Position numbers and translations under genes: made by a program. From Cristatella mucedo (Eukaryota; Bryozoa; Phylactolaemata; Cristatellidae), in assembly GCA_009760855.2 (NCBI GenBank), contig WPIO01000001.1:24075001-24139000 (forward strand): a DNA stretch of 64,000 bases, read 5' to 3'. The notes beneath the pieces were generated by a model. That model saw only the letters and a program-made list of their open reading frames with translations. It had not been told where the DNA came from and ran no database searches. Position 1 is the first letter of the stretch. Every line of letters starts with the position of its first letter. Shown here in pieces: positions 11,873 to 24,795 of the stretch.

Positions 11873-14800
11873 TAGAATGTCTTAAATTTTTTTCCGCCGG
11901 CCTAAAGCCTTCTGCAGACGCTTAAGGATAGCGGACAAAGGCGCATCCAAGAGAGCGTCCAGGGCTATGAGCGGCAGCTAGTGCGGTGGTCAACTTGCAG
12001 CAGGCCACGGGCGCTGACCCACGATGCCCGTTCCGTTTTGATTTCTGCATTTAATCGCGGTTCGCTTGTTCTGTGGGCTCGCGCACGAAGGTTGGCCTGC
12101 AACTATGTTCTATTCCTGTTCTCAGCACTACGTTAGCCTGCCGCGGCTGAAATGTAGTGACGTAAACGAAATGGGCTTCCATCATCTGCAATCGACGAAG
12201 CCTTTAAAGGCTGCGTTATGTAGTGCAGCCGCCGATATTAGCCATTTCTTGGAAGAGGGCCAGAGGGCCTGATGTAATACCGCTGTAAGGCAAGCCTCCG
12301 GCGATACCAACGCAAGAGCAGATCTACTCCTCTAATAAGCTAGGTCTGGTAGTCCGTAAGTTAGCTAGTTAGTCCGTTGTCCGTCACTGACGTCACGTTT
12401 GCATCGAGTCCTTAGTGCAGTAGTCATAGGTGTACTTCGTCGGTACAGCAACGATGAGTGTCAAAACAGGGGGGATTTGAAGATAATTTGCTAATTTGCA
12501 CATGTAGCTGCCGTGTGTACTCTCACACTTGAAATTGAACCCTGGACAGGTCTATCTGCTTAAGAGGGTTGTTCGAAGAGTGGCCATAGAATTTGACCAG
12601 CTTTCGCTCTCCCTTTACCATCGCCGAAGCGACGACTGTCGCTTAGGGTGCTTCCGCTTGGACCAGTTGAGTTGGCGTATTGAAGAGCAGCTAAAGTAAG
12701 CCTGACTGACCGAAAGTCGTGCTTCGTCTGACTCTGGTAAGCGATAGACATGCATTAATAGAACTTGCCCGAGAGTGTTCGCGGGGGGGGGGGAGGGGGC
12801 TTGTTATACGCTTAATGTAAACTCTAAGCCTGGCAGCCAGTGGGGGCCTGCTCACCAGCACCGGTAAGCGGACTCTCAGCGGCCCGCCTTTCAAAGCTAA
12901 GCTGCTGCAGTCTTCCGCGATCGATTTTTCACGGGTGCAAGTTAGTCACTTAAATAAGAATGAGGAATGCATCAGTCAGCCTGAAAACCATATTACACTT
13001 CACAACATCAGAAGTTAAATTTGTTTGCTCCTTTCGGAGCTTCGGTGGCAGTCGCAGCAACAATCAGTGAGGGCAAGAGCATAACTTTAAAAGCAAAGTG
13101 GATGTGCACGAACGCCGACGCAACCTGTACGCATGAAGTGTATTCAGCGAAGCTGCGGCTCTTCTGGCATCCACCGTCTCCGCCATGATGTAGACGATGA
13201 ACGTGCAATGTTTTCACTGACGTATTCGGTAGCTTCTTGGCCACGCACGAGCAATCGCCGTACAATAACTTCAATATTGCCGACGGACACTTGCTTTCTA
13301 TGTGAATGCTCATTGGGATCGTAGCTTCCTTTGTCAGAGCTTCTAGTTGTACCGTCGGTCATCTTTTTCACCCCAGGCACTCAATATCCATGACGTTGCT
13401 GATGTGCGGCAATGACCTGTGTGTGCAGCAATAATTTTCCATCACATAGCCTTAACTACTTATTGACGCGATGTGCCTGACGAGGTCAGATCAATGTTGG
13501 CGTCGTCTTGAAAAAAATATAACTCAATTGTACAGCGCACTACGTGAACTTAATCCCTATCCAAAACCTTTAGACGCGCAGCAGAATTTGAGCCATGACC
13601 TTGGTACGCAGTTGGTCCGAACTTTTCACACAGTCGAGCACATTACCCTCTGGGCCAATCTTTATCTGCATCGAACCTTACACTCAGGCTCTTGACATCG
13701 CCCGAAATATTATCGGTGGTATTTTCATCTTTGTCAGTAAAATTCACACGATCTGCAAACTTGTCACGTGCTGCATGCGTGCCATCGTCGTCGGCTGCCA
13801 GAATTACTTCTTGTTTTCTTCTGATCCAGTCAGACTGTTGCAAAAGGAAGAGTGTTAAGACTATATCTTTACTCAGACTCTATTTAAAACTTTAGCGTAG
13901 GTTTTTCACTGAGGACTGGTTTTTCACTGAGCCGTCTGCTTTTCAGGTTGCATTGTGCAACAGCTACGAGCAAATTATACAATCTGTTAGCAGAAACATC
14001 AAACGCAACTCCCTTATTTCGGAAGGCAGTGTAGTTAACTTGCTGTCTCAAAATGAGATTACTCCAAGGCTAGAAAACTTTCCAACCTCTGTGGCGGCTG
14101 TACGAGACGATTTTTGTTTACACTAAAGTTCATCAGGTTTCTAGAATTCCCGTGAGATACGGCAATATCAGTCAGGTATTATCAGTCTGTATAAGCCCCT
14201 GCAGCGAACAGCCACCAACCCAATAAATTCATCAAGTTTCTTAAGATGTATTGCTGCCAAATGAATTTCAAAACATTGTCTTGACTTTGCTTTGATCTGC
14301 ATCGCAGTTCTTCTTGATTGGACACTTTCCTGATGCTCGAAGGCAATTCCTGGAGTTAATTTGCATCGAGATCGAGGCGAGTGAGAGCTGCGTAATGCTA
14401 AAAGTCGAGGACGTTACGGTTTTCGAGAAGTTCTCATGCCGCTGTAGGAATTTGAGGAACTTCAGAGTCAGCCAAGAGAGTGGCACGTTATTAAGAAAAA
14501 AAAGCTTTTTTCTTAGATATCCTTAGATTGCCTGAAAATTACCCGAAACGACGCCAAAGGAACGCTGCCGAAATCCAACGCTTTCAAGCTTTTCAAGTCC
14601 TTAATAGAATCAGGTATTTTCTCAATTTTATTTCTGCTTATTTCAAACGCCACGAGATTCACAAGAGTCGCTCGCTATATATGGTGTGGCAGTCTCTGAC
14701 TCTTATCGGCATTCGAGCAGTTTCATCTGGAGGAGCTGGCAAAAAAGGTCCGAGGAGGCAAATCTTCATTTGGTTGTCGCCATCTAACGGCTCCTTCAAG

Positions 14801-16027
14801 TACAGAGCGTGGCGCAAGAGGTCATCAGTGGGCTGGCGAGGCTGCAATAGCGACAATCGACTCGCTCAGCGTTTCGACGAATCGGGACTATCAGCTTAAT
14901 ATCTCGCTAATTGGCTCTCCTTTAGATCGCCAGTCATGCCGATGAGTTTGGGTTAGGCTCATAGCAAAAGTCCAAGTCGTCGAATGCTGGTCGCTAAATG
15001 CCGTTAAATGTGTCAGGCCGTAAGCGAAAGGGCACCCACGGCCTGCCAAAGCCACCAACTGGTGAAAACCCTCTTGGGCTGTGCGTCATGTGTCACTAAT
15101 TACCGACTAATTACCGACCAAGGACTGATGCAGCAAGTGATGGACCATTGACGAGCTGCAAGGACAGAGCACTGCAGAAGTCCTCAAAATCGAGACGTAC
15201 CAGCTAACTCCGGCGTCAACGAGGAAATGCTGACGACAGACTATACCCCTCCGTTATGTCGGCAAGAGTGCAGGATATTTGCTACCAGCCTCGGAGAGCG
15301 AGGTATGTGAGCCGTCGAGAGTAGGGAGCCACCCATCGCAGTAACTGGGCAGGCTAAGCGAGCACGCGGTGCAAGAAAGACTGGGCCGTCTTGAACGCTA
15401 CGTACGCCGACGAGAGCTTGGCTATCCTCTGAATCCCGCCCAGCACGGCAACGCTTCTGCAGGGTAGACAGTGGCGTTACAGGTAGCCTCTGTCAAAGCG
15501 TGCACTTGGACCCAGTTGGGTTCATCCAGCAGATTTACCGAGCGTTCTCCGACGAGAGCCCAACTGAGTGGTACTGAAAGTCGCCGTACAGCTTACCGGC
15601 GGGGCCTCTGCCTGGCGAGCAGATGATTAAGGGGCCGGGTAGGCACGAGATGGGTTAGAGTCAAGGTCTTTTGCAGCGTAGAGGCAGCCTGCCGCTCGCG
15701 ATAGAGCGATCCGCCGCAGTGAGCGGCTAACACCTAGAGGTCTTAGGAGGCCAATCTCGCCGGTCCCGCCGAGCTTCGGCCGTCCAACCGTGCGAAGGCG
15801 CATCCATCCGAGCAATCCGCGACTGCTCCTGAAACAAGGCCTTCGGGAGCCTGATCTTGGTATGACGATGCCTCGTGATGCTTTTACTCGAAATGAGCAT
15901 GTCTACACGCGGCCGCCGCATTTGGAGAACTATCTCAGTACTCAGTTTAGTTTCAACCATAGCATTTGGACAATTTTCCGATACGTTGGACTTGGTTCTG
16001 TTTGCTAGTGCGCTTTCTGCTCTCTAG
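11873..16027. other. Gene-free stretch with degenerate repeat pieces
   Basis: No gene is supported. A weak antisense LINE-tail match lies at 13522-13570 (ACAGCGCACTACGTGAACTT), and a 14-bp direct repeat (GGTTTTTCACTGAG) occurs twice near 13900-13930. Longer open frames at 13144-13380 and 13643-13843 on - are not recognisable. Confidence 0.4.
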
Positions 16028-16150
16028 TTAGGAAGAGATATGTTACATAGTGCAGTCACCAATACTCAAACTTCACAAATCCAGAGGTCGTGTGTTCGAG
16101 ACCTGCAGCAGACGCCACAGCTGTTCTGCCGCTATATAAATATTATTAAT
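16028..16150 (+). mobile_element. Diverged SINE family A copy
   Basis: It retains a box B-like AGGTCGTGTGTTCGAGACC and the TGTTCTGCCGCTATATAAAT landmark of family A. The head is poorly kept. A second, antisense tRNA-like segment follows at about 16205-16280. Confidence 0.55.
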
Positions 16151-16868
16151 TTGTAAAGCACGCTAAGACAAATGATCTTATTGCATGCGCTATACATATG
16201 CCACAGGCTCGAGCCCATGACCTTGGTCGTGTAAGGCGAGTGAGTACCTTACTCCTGTTGAATAAGCTAACCTTTACTTCGTTTATTTATATTCGCCACT
16301 CTCCATAAAAAGCCAGAGAGTCTGCCATGGCTTCGCTGTATGGCTAAAGGAAAACATTGAACCTGCGGCATCGGCATGCATCAAAAGCCGCCACGAAGTT
16401 TCTTTAAAATCAATGACTGTATTTCCCAAGTTCTTAAGCCTGGTAATCCTGTCTCTGTTATACTAGTGGCCTCCCGGCAGGTCTGCCTGGCTACCGAGGG
16501 CGCGGCAGAAGGCGCACTAGACGTAGTGCTCGCTGGGCCTTGCTGCGATCCCATGCTAGAGCGACGAGGAGCGACCTGAGTGCTGGCTGCTACATCCTTA
16601 GGCACATTGGCTGATTGGCTGAGCTAGGATTTTCATTAAGGAAGAAGACCTCCACAAATTTTCGTTTAAGGGGCTGAATCCGTAAGATTCTCGTCTAGGC
16701 GGGGCTAAACCCGCAATTAATGAATAATTATAGTGAAAAGTCACGGTGCTTATTCGATACAAACTCGGCAGCTACACATTGAGTGGAATTAAGACTTTCT
16801 TCGTCGGTATCCGCTTTGAGGGTGGGTGTAGGAATAGGTGGCGGCCTAGGTCGCTGCCCTGCTCGTAG

Positions 16869-16888
16869 GGGGGAGCACGTGCTCCCCC
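16869..16888. repeat. Perfect 20-bp palindrome centred on CACGTG
   Basis: The ten-base half-site GGGGGAGCAC is followed directly by its exact reverse complement. The centre is a canonical E-box (CACGTG). Whether anything binds it is unknown. Confidence 0.85.
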
Positions 16889-19284
16889 TCCCAGCCCTCT
16901 GGCTCCACCACTGCTTAGGCTACCACTTGCTACGGTTCGCATCCGCAAGTCGTCGCTGTCAAAGCCTGCGGTTACATTTTCTAGACATCCCTAATAGGAG
17001 CGTCATTCCAAGGTGAGACGTACTTTGAATTGGAGCTCTGAAGGGGCACCGCCGGAAATGGCTCTTTCGCACCATTCTTGACCCGGTGCTGCCCTCTGGA
17101 GACAGACCCTGAAGCTTTTCGTCAAAGCTGCGCCGCTTGGCGTCAGCCTCTTTTGCCTACTCTCCGTGAAAATGCGCGTAAGCTTCTCTTAAAAGAAATC
17201 GTTGCCTTTTCTGAGAGTAGACGCCGATTCTGCTCGCTAGGGAGCGCCGATGCGATTGACTTTTTCGAGCTCCTCTAGAAAAGCTGATACCTAATTTTCG
17301 GAAAAATCTATATATCTGCACCGATAGACGCGCCGACCAGACAGAGAGGAGTCTGGCAGCCCCAAATGTTGAGGCTGAAGTTGCACCCGAAAGGCTACCT
17401 GCCGGGCAGGCTTTCGAAACCCTATCTAAAAACACTAAGATGACCTCGCTGTAAAGAAGCAGCCTGAAGAGGCGCGCCGAAGGCGCGCCGCCTAGAACGA
17501 AGCTCTTTAGCCCCTCAACGAAAATAGCTACCTTTACCCCGTTCTGGACAGACCTGAAGCTCCGTTCTGGGGGCGCCGCCCGGAACTCATCCAAAACGAA
17601 GAGCGTTCTCCAATTCGAAGGGCGTAAAGTATAGCACCGGATGCGCGCCGCTTGGCAAGCCTCTTCAGACCTGTTTAAACAGACTTTGCCTCCTCAGAAA
17701 ATCTAAAAATATTATTGCGCGCGAGAAACTGCAGGCAAAGTGGGCCAGGAGCTACTGTAACTTAAATTGAGGCAGCCTAGCCCCGCCCCTTCAGGCAGAC
17801 CAATGGGGGGACTTTCAGCTCACCGACACCCCCCCCCCCGCCTCCAGCCCCCTCCCGATGCCTTTATCCTCCGCTCCTGATCTGCTCCGGGTCGCGGGTC
17901 TTCCCTTACTGCGGTCAATCGCGGCCGTTGCCCTGATCTCGCGTCGAGCGGCTCGTTCCTATCTGCCTTGGGCGTTCGTGGGTTCGTCGGTCACGTGCAA
18001 GCTCAGCGTCTCGCCGGCTCGGAGAGCACAACGGCGGGGTCGTGCTCAGTGCCGAGCGACTCGCGCAACCTCCTCTTCCGATCGCGCTCAGCGGCGTCGC
18101 CGCGGCGCCTGCGGGCGATTGCCCGGGTCGCGCGCGCGCGAGGCGAAAGCTTCCGCATCGACAGTGCGTAGCGCAGGAGGAGGCGGCAGCAGCCAGCCGT
18201 TCCCAGACGCCGCAAGGTGACCCCCCTCCGTTGCAGTCTAGGTGGCGCGGCTGAGACGTCTGCATTCTGGCGACACGGCCAAACACTCGCTCGCCATCGC
18301 GACCTGATGGCCTCAATGCATAATCACCGATCTGGGTCATCTTCAACAAAAGCGATCCTCTCACCCGCCCGGCAGGCGGCAGCGAGTGGGCGTGCGTTGC
18401 TAGGGCGGCATTTCGCGGTCCGGAGCGACGCGCACCGTCCGCCCGACGCGGCGAGATTGGCTTTCCGACTGTCTAGCCGGGCCTGACAACGACGAGAATC
18501 GTTTGTTCCGTGCGCCCGGTCCCATGGCGACGCCGGCGTCGTGCGCTTAGCCCTCGCCTAGCCTAAGCTGCCTTAGCGTCGGGGCAGCAGCTGCTTCGGC
18601 GGCGATTCGCGAACGGCTCGCTAGATGTCGCTACCGCGTAGCTAGCGCGCGGAAAGAGCCGCGCGAGCCGCTGTCTAATTGCGTCCGCCCGATAAGCGGT
18701 CTCGCCCATTCCAACTTCCTATCTACGAAGAACGGCGGCGGCGGCGAGCGCTGTTTACGACGACGCTCGTCCAACAAATATAGACGGCACGCGGTAGTCC
18801 GGATCTTGGCGACCGCGGTTACGCAATCTTGCTTCTCCGCAGGGCCACGGCGCAGTAGGTCGTGCGATTTCCACGGCCGAGATAGCACTCCTCGCTGCTG
18901 TCAGCTACTTTAGCTCTCCACTCCTAGACAACCGCCGCCGCTGAGCGCTGCGGTTGCCGCGGCGGGGCTAGCGGTGCTTCCTTAATTCGCGGAGCCTCTG
19001 CTGGGATGTAGCGCGCGGGCCGCCGCCAACGAAGACTCCTTTCTTTATGCGGGCCGTTGTTCCGTCGGAGCGCACGCGTAAAACCGGAAGACGCCGACGT
19101 GCTCTCGTGAGGCCGCTACGCGCAGATTCTACTCTCGACAGTCCGAACGAAGCGGTGGCGACTGCTGCAGCAAAGCTAGTCGGCTTTCGGCGACGGGGAG
19201 GGGGGCGGCCGCCGCGTGAAAACGCCTGCCTGGAGCAGCACTAGGGGGCGGCCGGCCAGACTCGCTCTCGGTATCTGGCTCCGG

Positions 19285-19349
19285 GCAATGGCCGCCGACG
19301 CTCAGCGCAATGGCCGCCGATGCTCAGCGAAATCGCCGCCGATGCTGGC
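19285..19349 (+). repeat. 22-bp tandem repeat, 3 copies
   Basis: The unit CAATGGCCGCCGATGCTCAG with small changes is repeated three times head to tail. Confidence 0.8.
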
Positions 19350-19454
19350 GAGGCTCTGTGAAGAACGCGCGAACTCCCTTTATCATCTCGCTCGCTGGAG
19401 CGACTTCGTGCCCTAGTTTGACCTAGTAAATGCAGCTTTTCCTCATGCGAGCAC

Positions 19455-19556
19455 TCGGGAGCCCGGAAGTCCCTCGGAGAGCGCGGCTCCCTCGGAGAGC
19501 CCGGAAGTCCCTCGGACAGCTCGGCTCCCTCGGAGAGCTCGGCTCCCTCGGAGATC
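19455..19556 (+). repeat. Short minisatellite built on CCCTCGGAGAGC
   Basis: About five to six copies of a CCCTCGGAGAG core are separated by CTCGGCT or CCGGAAGT spacers, giving a unit near 18 bp. Confidence 0.85.
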
Positions 19557-20199
19557 CGGCGCGAGAGGCGGCACGAGCACGACGACGGCGGTATCGCTTC
19601 TTGGGTCGGGCACGCGCAGACCGAAAACAAGCTTGGGCGCTCGGGAGGACTGGCGCAGGTGCCCGGCGAGCCAGAGCTGCGCGTGCGGCTGCTCTACCGC
19701 GGCAGCACTCGCCGCTCCGCGTCAGGCGCGAAGCGAGTTACCGCAATCCGTTCTAATTAAGCGAAAATCGACCAGAACTCGACATCGCGAAGCTTGAGTT
19801 TCGGGCGAACATTGTAGTGTGCGGTCAGTATAATGTACCGCACCGACCAAATTTAACGCCGCTTCCCTCTTGCGCTCTCGTGCGAATGGGCTGAGACGCT
19901 GGCCACCGCGCCGCAATCCACCGCAATACGCTGGAATCCAACGCAAATCCGCAGGAAATCGGCAGCGCGAAGCTCCAATTTTGATTGCGCATTAAGAAAA
20001 ACTGTCGTTCAAGTTCACCCGCAAATGTTCGCAAAGTTGCGCACGCTCGTTCTCCTGCAATTCAGTGCAGTCGACTGCAGCGACCCGGGCCAGTACCGTA
20101 ATCCACCGCCAGGGGCGCTCGCAGCTCCGTGTTCGTGCGCTGCTTAGCTAGGTAGCCGTCCTCCCGGGTAGTCCGTCCTCGGCGTGGCCGCTCTCGGTT

Positions 20200-23164
20200 G
20201 TCGTGCGAGCGCCGCGCGCGCTCTTTCCTTCCGAGGTGCGGTCAACTCAACTGAAGCCGCAGTTTTTTTTGGGGGGGGGAGGGGCAGTGACCGTCGAGAC
20301 AGCGAGACGGACGCGGGTCCGAAGGGCCCGTTTAGCGCGCATGCGATTGGAAAAGGCAGATGCCGTGTCAAAATCGCCAACTAGAACCCGGGTGCCTAAG
20401 TCGGAAGCAGTTCTCTTAACTAACCTCTTTTGCTTCGGCGAAGCCCACATTTCCCTTTCGTTATTCGGAAAGAGCAGCCCCACGCGAAGACCGTTGGGGA
20501 AGGAGGGGTTCGCGCTGTGCGTTTGCTAGTCGCGCCGTACCTCAGAGAAGCCGTAAGCTTGGCGGCTGTATTGCGTTTTGACGCTTTCTGCTGCATGCAT
20601 CCTTAACTACCAATGCGATCCCGATACGCAGCCACCAGCAAGTCGATTATGCGGCTTCTTGTTGAATATGGCGTCTCAATGCAGGGTCTGCTCACATTTC
20701 TAACGCAAATTCTACGCTTGCTCTACATGCAGGGCAAGCGGAAATCTCGAGATCGTCAGATCTGTGCTGATAGGCCTCTTAGATTAAACATCGTTAGATT
20801 AAGCATCCTGTAAAGCTTACAGTGCACTGGGCCGCCACCAAAGCGCCCGCATGGCTCCGATTGCTTATCGTAACATATAAGCAATGGCTGAGTCGGAGGG
20901 AGGGCTCGGGGTATTGGCCCACCTCCGCCGCTATAGCGAGACAGCGACCTGAGCCGCCCCTTATTACCATGCCCACCGACCGCCTCCAACGGCAGCATTG
21001 TGTGCTCTTTCCAGTCGATGAGCAACAGCCGAGTTTGCGTCGAATAAACGCTGCGATTTCACACAATCATTATTACTTGCGTGTCGTTCCCCTTAAGCGA
21101 AACCTGTCTGTGTCTCTTGCCCCCTACATTAAAAATCTTGCGGGTCTTGCCCTCGGACGAAAACCCTGGCACCGCCTCTTCGTATAAGCAAAAACTATCA
21201 CTAACAAGAGGCTAGCCATAGTGTGTAAAGTGTATGGCTTGGCAGGCGATGCTAGCTCCTAGGGGAAATATCTGCTCGCCTCCGCGAGCAGAAAGTTTCG
21301 GTGACAAACTGCGTTCGAACGAAGCGAAATGCGTGCGGCGTCAGATCGCTGGATGGGTTTGAGAAGTCAGCGTGTCGCAAATGTCACGTGGTGCGTAGCC
21401 ACTTTGGTCTTGTCGCGATCAGGAAAGTCTTTCGAGCGCCAAGTATGCCCTTACCGTTCGCAATAAGCCCAGAGTGGTTTCGTGGCGCGCCATTGATCAC
21501 ATCTGCGCCTACTGCCTTCCTGGAACAACTTATCGCGTAGGCGTGCTCTGCGTGAACTTCGCCAGCGTCTAAAAATTATTGGGCATCTTACACACAATCC
21601 TCGATGTTCTCTAAGAAAGAATTGTGCGCACGGCAGACGTCGACGTTGTGCCCAAGATAGTGGACACACAGCAAAGGCGTCTTAACATGGTCAGTCTGAA
21701 CTCAAGCGAGCTCATGCGGCGGGTTACAGACTTTTTATTAGCTTATGGGGGAGTTCTGACTGATGAGATATCGTCAGAATTCAGCGGCACGAGCACTCGT
21801 GCCTCGTGCCTCGAGCATTCGCCCGAACAACGGGAAGGCCGCCCAGACACGCTCAGGCACGCATACACACACACACACATACACACACACACACACACAC
21901 ACTCGCGCACGCACGAGCGAACACACACACATAAACGTAAGCTCACACTTGCATGCACATACACACAAACGCACGCACGCACATACAAGCACGCTCGGGC
22001 GAGCGAGCACGCACTTACACACTCACAGACTTAGAGGGCATATATGCTTATATGTATTTAAGCTTATATGCGTGTTCGCAAGCATGAAAGCACCAATAAG
22101 TTTGGCTATGAGACGGCTGAATGCTACCGTCAGTGGGTTATTGTGGTGCACATGTCAAGCAAGGGCTTGCGGACCTAGAAAGGCTTAGGCAAGGAGAAGT
22201 GAGGCCTTGCAATGTAAGGGGCATCAAATCTCAGGAAGTCTGTTAGAACGAGTAGTGGTCATAGCGCCAGACATGCCCGTTGCAGCCGGTCCAAGGGGCC
22301 AGGGCCCAAAAGCCTATGTCAAGGTCAGATGCTGCATTGTGCCTGTCCGAGCTGTTGATGACGAACTGTGCTAAAGGCTATTTAATAAGGGCCAGAGGTC
22401 TCATAGCCACGATTTCCAGGATTCTGCACCTTCTTTACTACAGCTGCTTGCATCAATAGACTGCATACACAGCCGAATTCCGTCAACTAAGGAATAAAAG
22501 TGCTATCAGTTTTGTCGTTGGGAAAGCGTTACTTCCAAAATGCAAACAAACAGCGTCAATGGCGAGAGAATATGTGAGAGAGAGAGAGAGCCAGAAAGTT
22601 GCCACCCTTGCAAAGTTTGGCGCTTTAAAGATCTATTTCTCTCTTTGTTTCGCGCTCACGATCTTTTCGTGAAACCTTAAATCGATTTGTAAACTTAGCG
22701 AAACTTTTTTCGTGTCGCATCTGAGCAACTAGAGAGCGGAGGTGCAAAATTTTCACTGCAAGTCTGCGACCAAGAAAAATAGCAGCCGGCTTGCACGTAT
22801 TATGCAGAACTCGGGCTCGCACAGTGACGGTATGAGCTTCAACTTTATCTGCTACACTCTGAGCCATTCGGGGGAGATAGATGGTTTTGCTGATTACGAG
22901 ATAGATGGTTTTGCTGATTACTCACTCGAAAGCGCAGTCGGCTGGCACTGATTCTGGGGAAGGCGAAGTGGCTTGAGGAGCAGCACCAGCCTGCCAAAGC
23001 TCCACGAGCCCATCCAACAGGGCAGCAGCAGCAGCAGCAGCAGTCCCTTCTCGACGATACGCCTACGTGCAGAGGCAGCTCTCGCATCACTCCCTCCCCT
23101 CCATAGCTCTCTCGCTCTCACTAAAGCCTTGCTCCTGGCTTGCCCTCGAGTAAACGACTGAGAG
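20200..23164. other. Gene-free stretch with an AC-rich cluster and a 24-bp duplication
   Basis: No gene is supported. An impure AC/GCAC-rich tract lies at about 21860-22025. A perfect 24-bp tandem duplication occupies 22874-22921. A short (CAG)n run lies at about 23021-23043. Confidence 0.5.
22874..22921 (+). repeat. Perfect 24-bp tandem duplication
   Basis: The unit starts GAGATAGATGGTTTTGCTG and ends ATTAC; both copies are identical, so the duplication is recent. Confidence 0.95.
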
Positions 23165-23415
23165 TTCGTGCTTATATTGTCTGCCTGCCGAGGTGGCTGT
23201 GTATTAAGGATTTGTTCTGGCCCGCAATCTTGTGTGTGCATGCAGAGGGAGAATAAACAAGGCTATTTTGTGAGATCACACGCAACTTTGTTATTTATAT
23301 GTTGGCAGAGAGCAGGGCGTCCGATCGTCCATTTGTCTTTGCACGTGTTTTCGGACGTACGTCTGAAAAGAGCATTCAATCTGGTCACCTGCCTCGGAGC
23401 TCAGAGCTTTTGAGC
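23165..23415 (+). repeat. Arm 1 of a diverged inverted repeat pair
   Basis: The + strand here matches the reverse complement of 24540-24795 over about 250 bp. Shared blocks include GAGAATAAACAA, ATATGTTG and GAAAAGAGCATTCAAT. Both arms contain an AATAAA signal, as LTRs often do, but I cannot name the family. Confidence 0.75.
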
Positions 23416-23808
23416 CGCCCTTTTTGTTTGTTTGCCTTTCCGGCTCCCTGACATGCAGCCTGCTGCTGCTGCTGCTGCATTCGTGGAGCACCTCTTTTCG
23501 GTGACTAAGTTTGCGGCTGAGGAATAAGTCTAGTCTGGCTAAAAAGGCCGCAATAGTATGCAGTTGCCGTCGTCCTAGTTTGAAGATGTGCGAATTCAGA
23601 CCGTGTCGCAGGTCGTGCTCGAAGCTGAGGGAAAATGGCGACTCGTCGGCTCGCTTGGTGGCGCCAGGCTCGAATGTGCGCGTTCAAATTTTGTGCATGA
23701 CCAAATCTCCAGCTGGAAAATACCACCAAAGGAGGACAGCCGCGAGGGCACCACGATCGCCACAGGAAGTTGGCCGAGTCGGCTAAGCAAGAGCGAGATC
23801 GCTTCTGC

Positions 23809-23865
23809 GAGCTACTAGGGGGCGGGGCGAGCTGCTAAGCAGTTCTCTCCGCCCCCTAGTAGCTC
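23809..23865. repeat. 17-bp perfect inverted repeat (hairpin)
   Basis: Arms 23809-23825 and 23849-23865 are exact reverse complements (GAGCTACTAGGGGGCGG and its complement) around a 23-base loop that contains a smaller CTGCTAAGCAG palindrome. The arms are GC-rich and would form a very stable stem in RNA or single-stranded DNA. Confidence 0.9.
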
Positions 23866-24539
23866 ACCTCCGCCATCTTCCGATGACGCTATATTGATAG
23901 AGGTATCGCTCTTTCGCAATGCCAGCGATACTTTTTGGTGACATCTACCTGGATCCTCTTGAGAGAATAATGAAGTTCATCAAATTGTCATTAATTTCTA
24001 AGCTAATGAGTTTGATCTCATTCGCTGTGCAAGTTTCCGTGACGACTGCTGCAGTAGCAAGACTGAATACATGTCTTGCATATAGTATGTACTGAATATC
24101 GGTCCACTTCCTAGAGCAATGATCTCGATATAAAGTTCTAAAAACCAGAAATCCGAGACTGAAATTGGTGAATTTTTCTATTGTGGTCGACGATAAAATA
24201 ACGAGACCATCAGAAATCGCTCATATTCTACTTATCCTTTTTTGAAAAACAAGGTGGTATTCTGCTATTCGATCCATTTCATCAAAAGGCAACGAGCAAC
24301 ACCGTTGCATTTTCGAAATTGGGCACTCCGAATCTCGACAGGTAATAACAATCAGCTTCATGGTGCTAACTAGGTTTTTCTATTTTAAATATCGCATTAG
24401 CAGGGCAGCCAAACAAAAAAACGTAAAGCTGCCCTGGCCTTAAGAGTGGTTAGGTTTCAAGAAAGATCTTAGCAATCGAAAGCCGGCTTCGAAATGCTCA
24501 GTAACGCAACTACTGGTCTAATCCACAAACCTCGACAAG

Positions 24540-24795
24540 GAATGGAAAAGGCAGCTAGAAACTCTTGCGCTGCCGGGCAGGTGAAGATATTGAATGCTCT
24601 TTTCACACTGCGCCTGAAAACACAAACCGAAACAAATGAGCAATCGGGCGTTCCACACTTTGTCAACATATGAGAACAAAGATGCGTGCGATCTTACAAA
24701 TAATTTGTTTATTCTCTCCCTGTGTACACATGCGAGATTGCCGTCCTGAACAATTCCGTGCCGTACCCTCCTTGGCAGGCAATCTAGATTCAAGA
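24540..24795 (-). repeat. Arm 2 of the inverted repeat pair
   Basis: This is the partner of 23165-23415 in opposite orientation. The 1.1 kb between the arms is AT-richer than its surroundings and has no recognisable gene. The pair could be two independent insertions or the ends of one element. Confidence 0.7.

Larger units (their letters stand above)
17800..20200. other. GC- and CpG-rich block without a recognisable gene
   Basis: The base composition is strongly G/C with abundant CpG, like an unmethylated CpG island. Long open frames occur on both strands, but this is expected at such composition and none resembles a known protein. It could hold a promoter of a gene or lncRNA, but I see no TATA box or splice-supported exon. 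Confidence 0.45.

Noticed and set aside
17858-18364. Open frames on both strands in the GC-rich block
   Set aside because: Arg/Ala/Ser-rich products with no recognisable domain, explained by composition.
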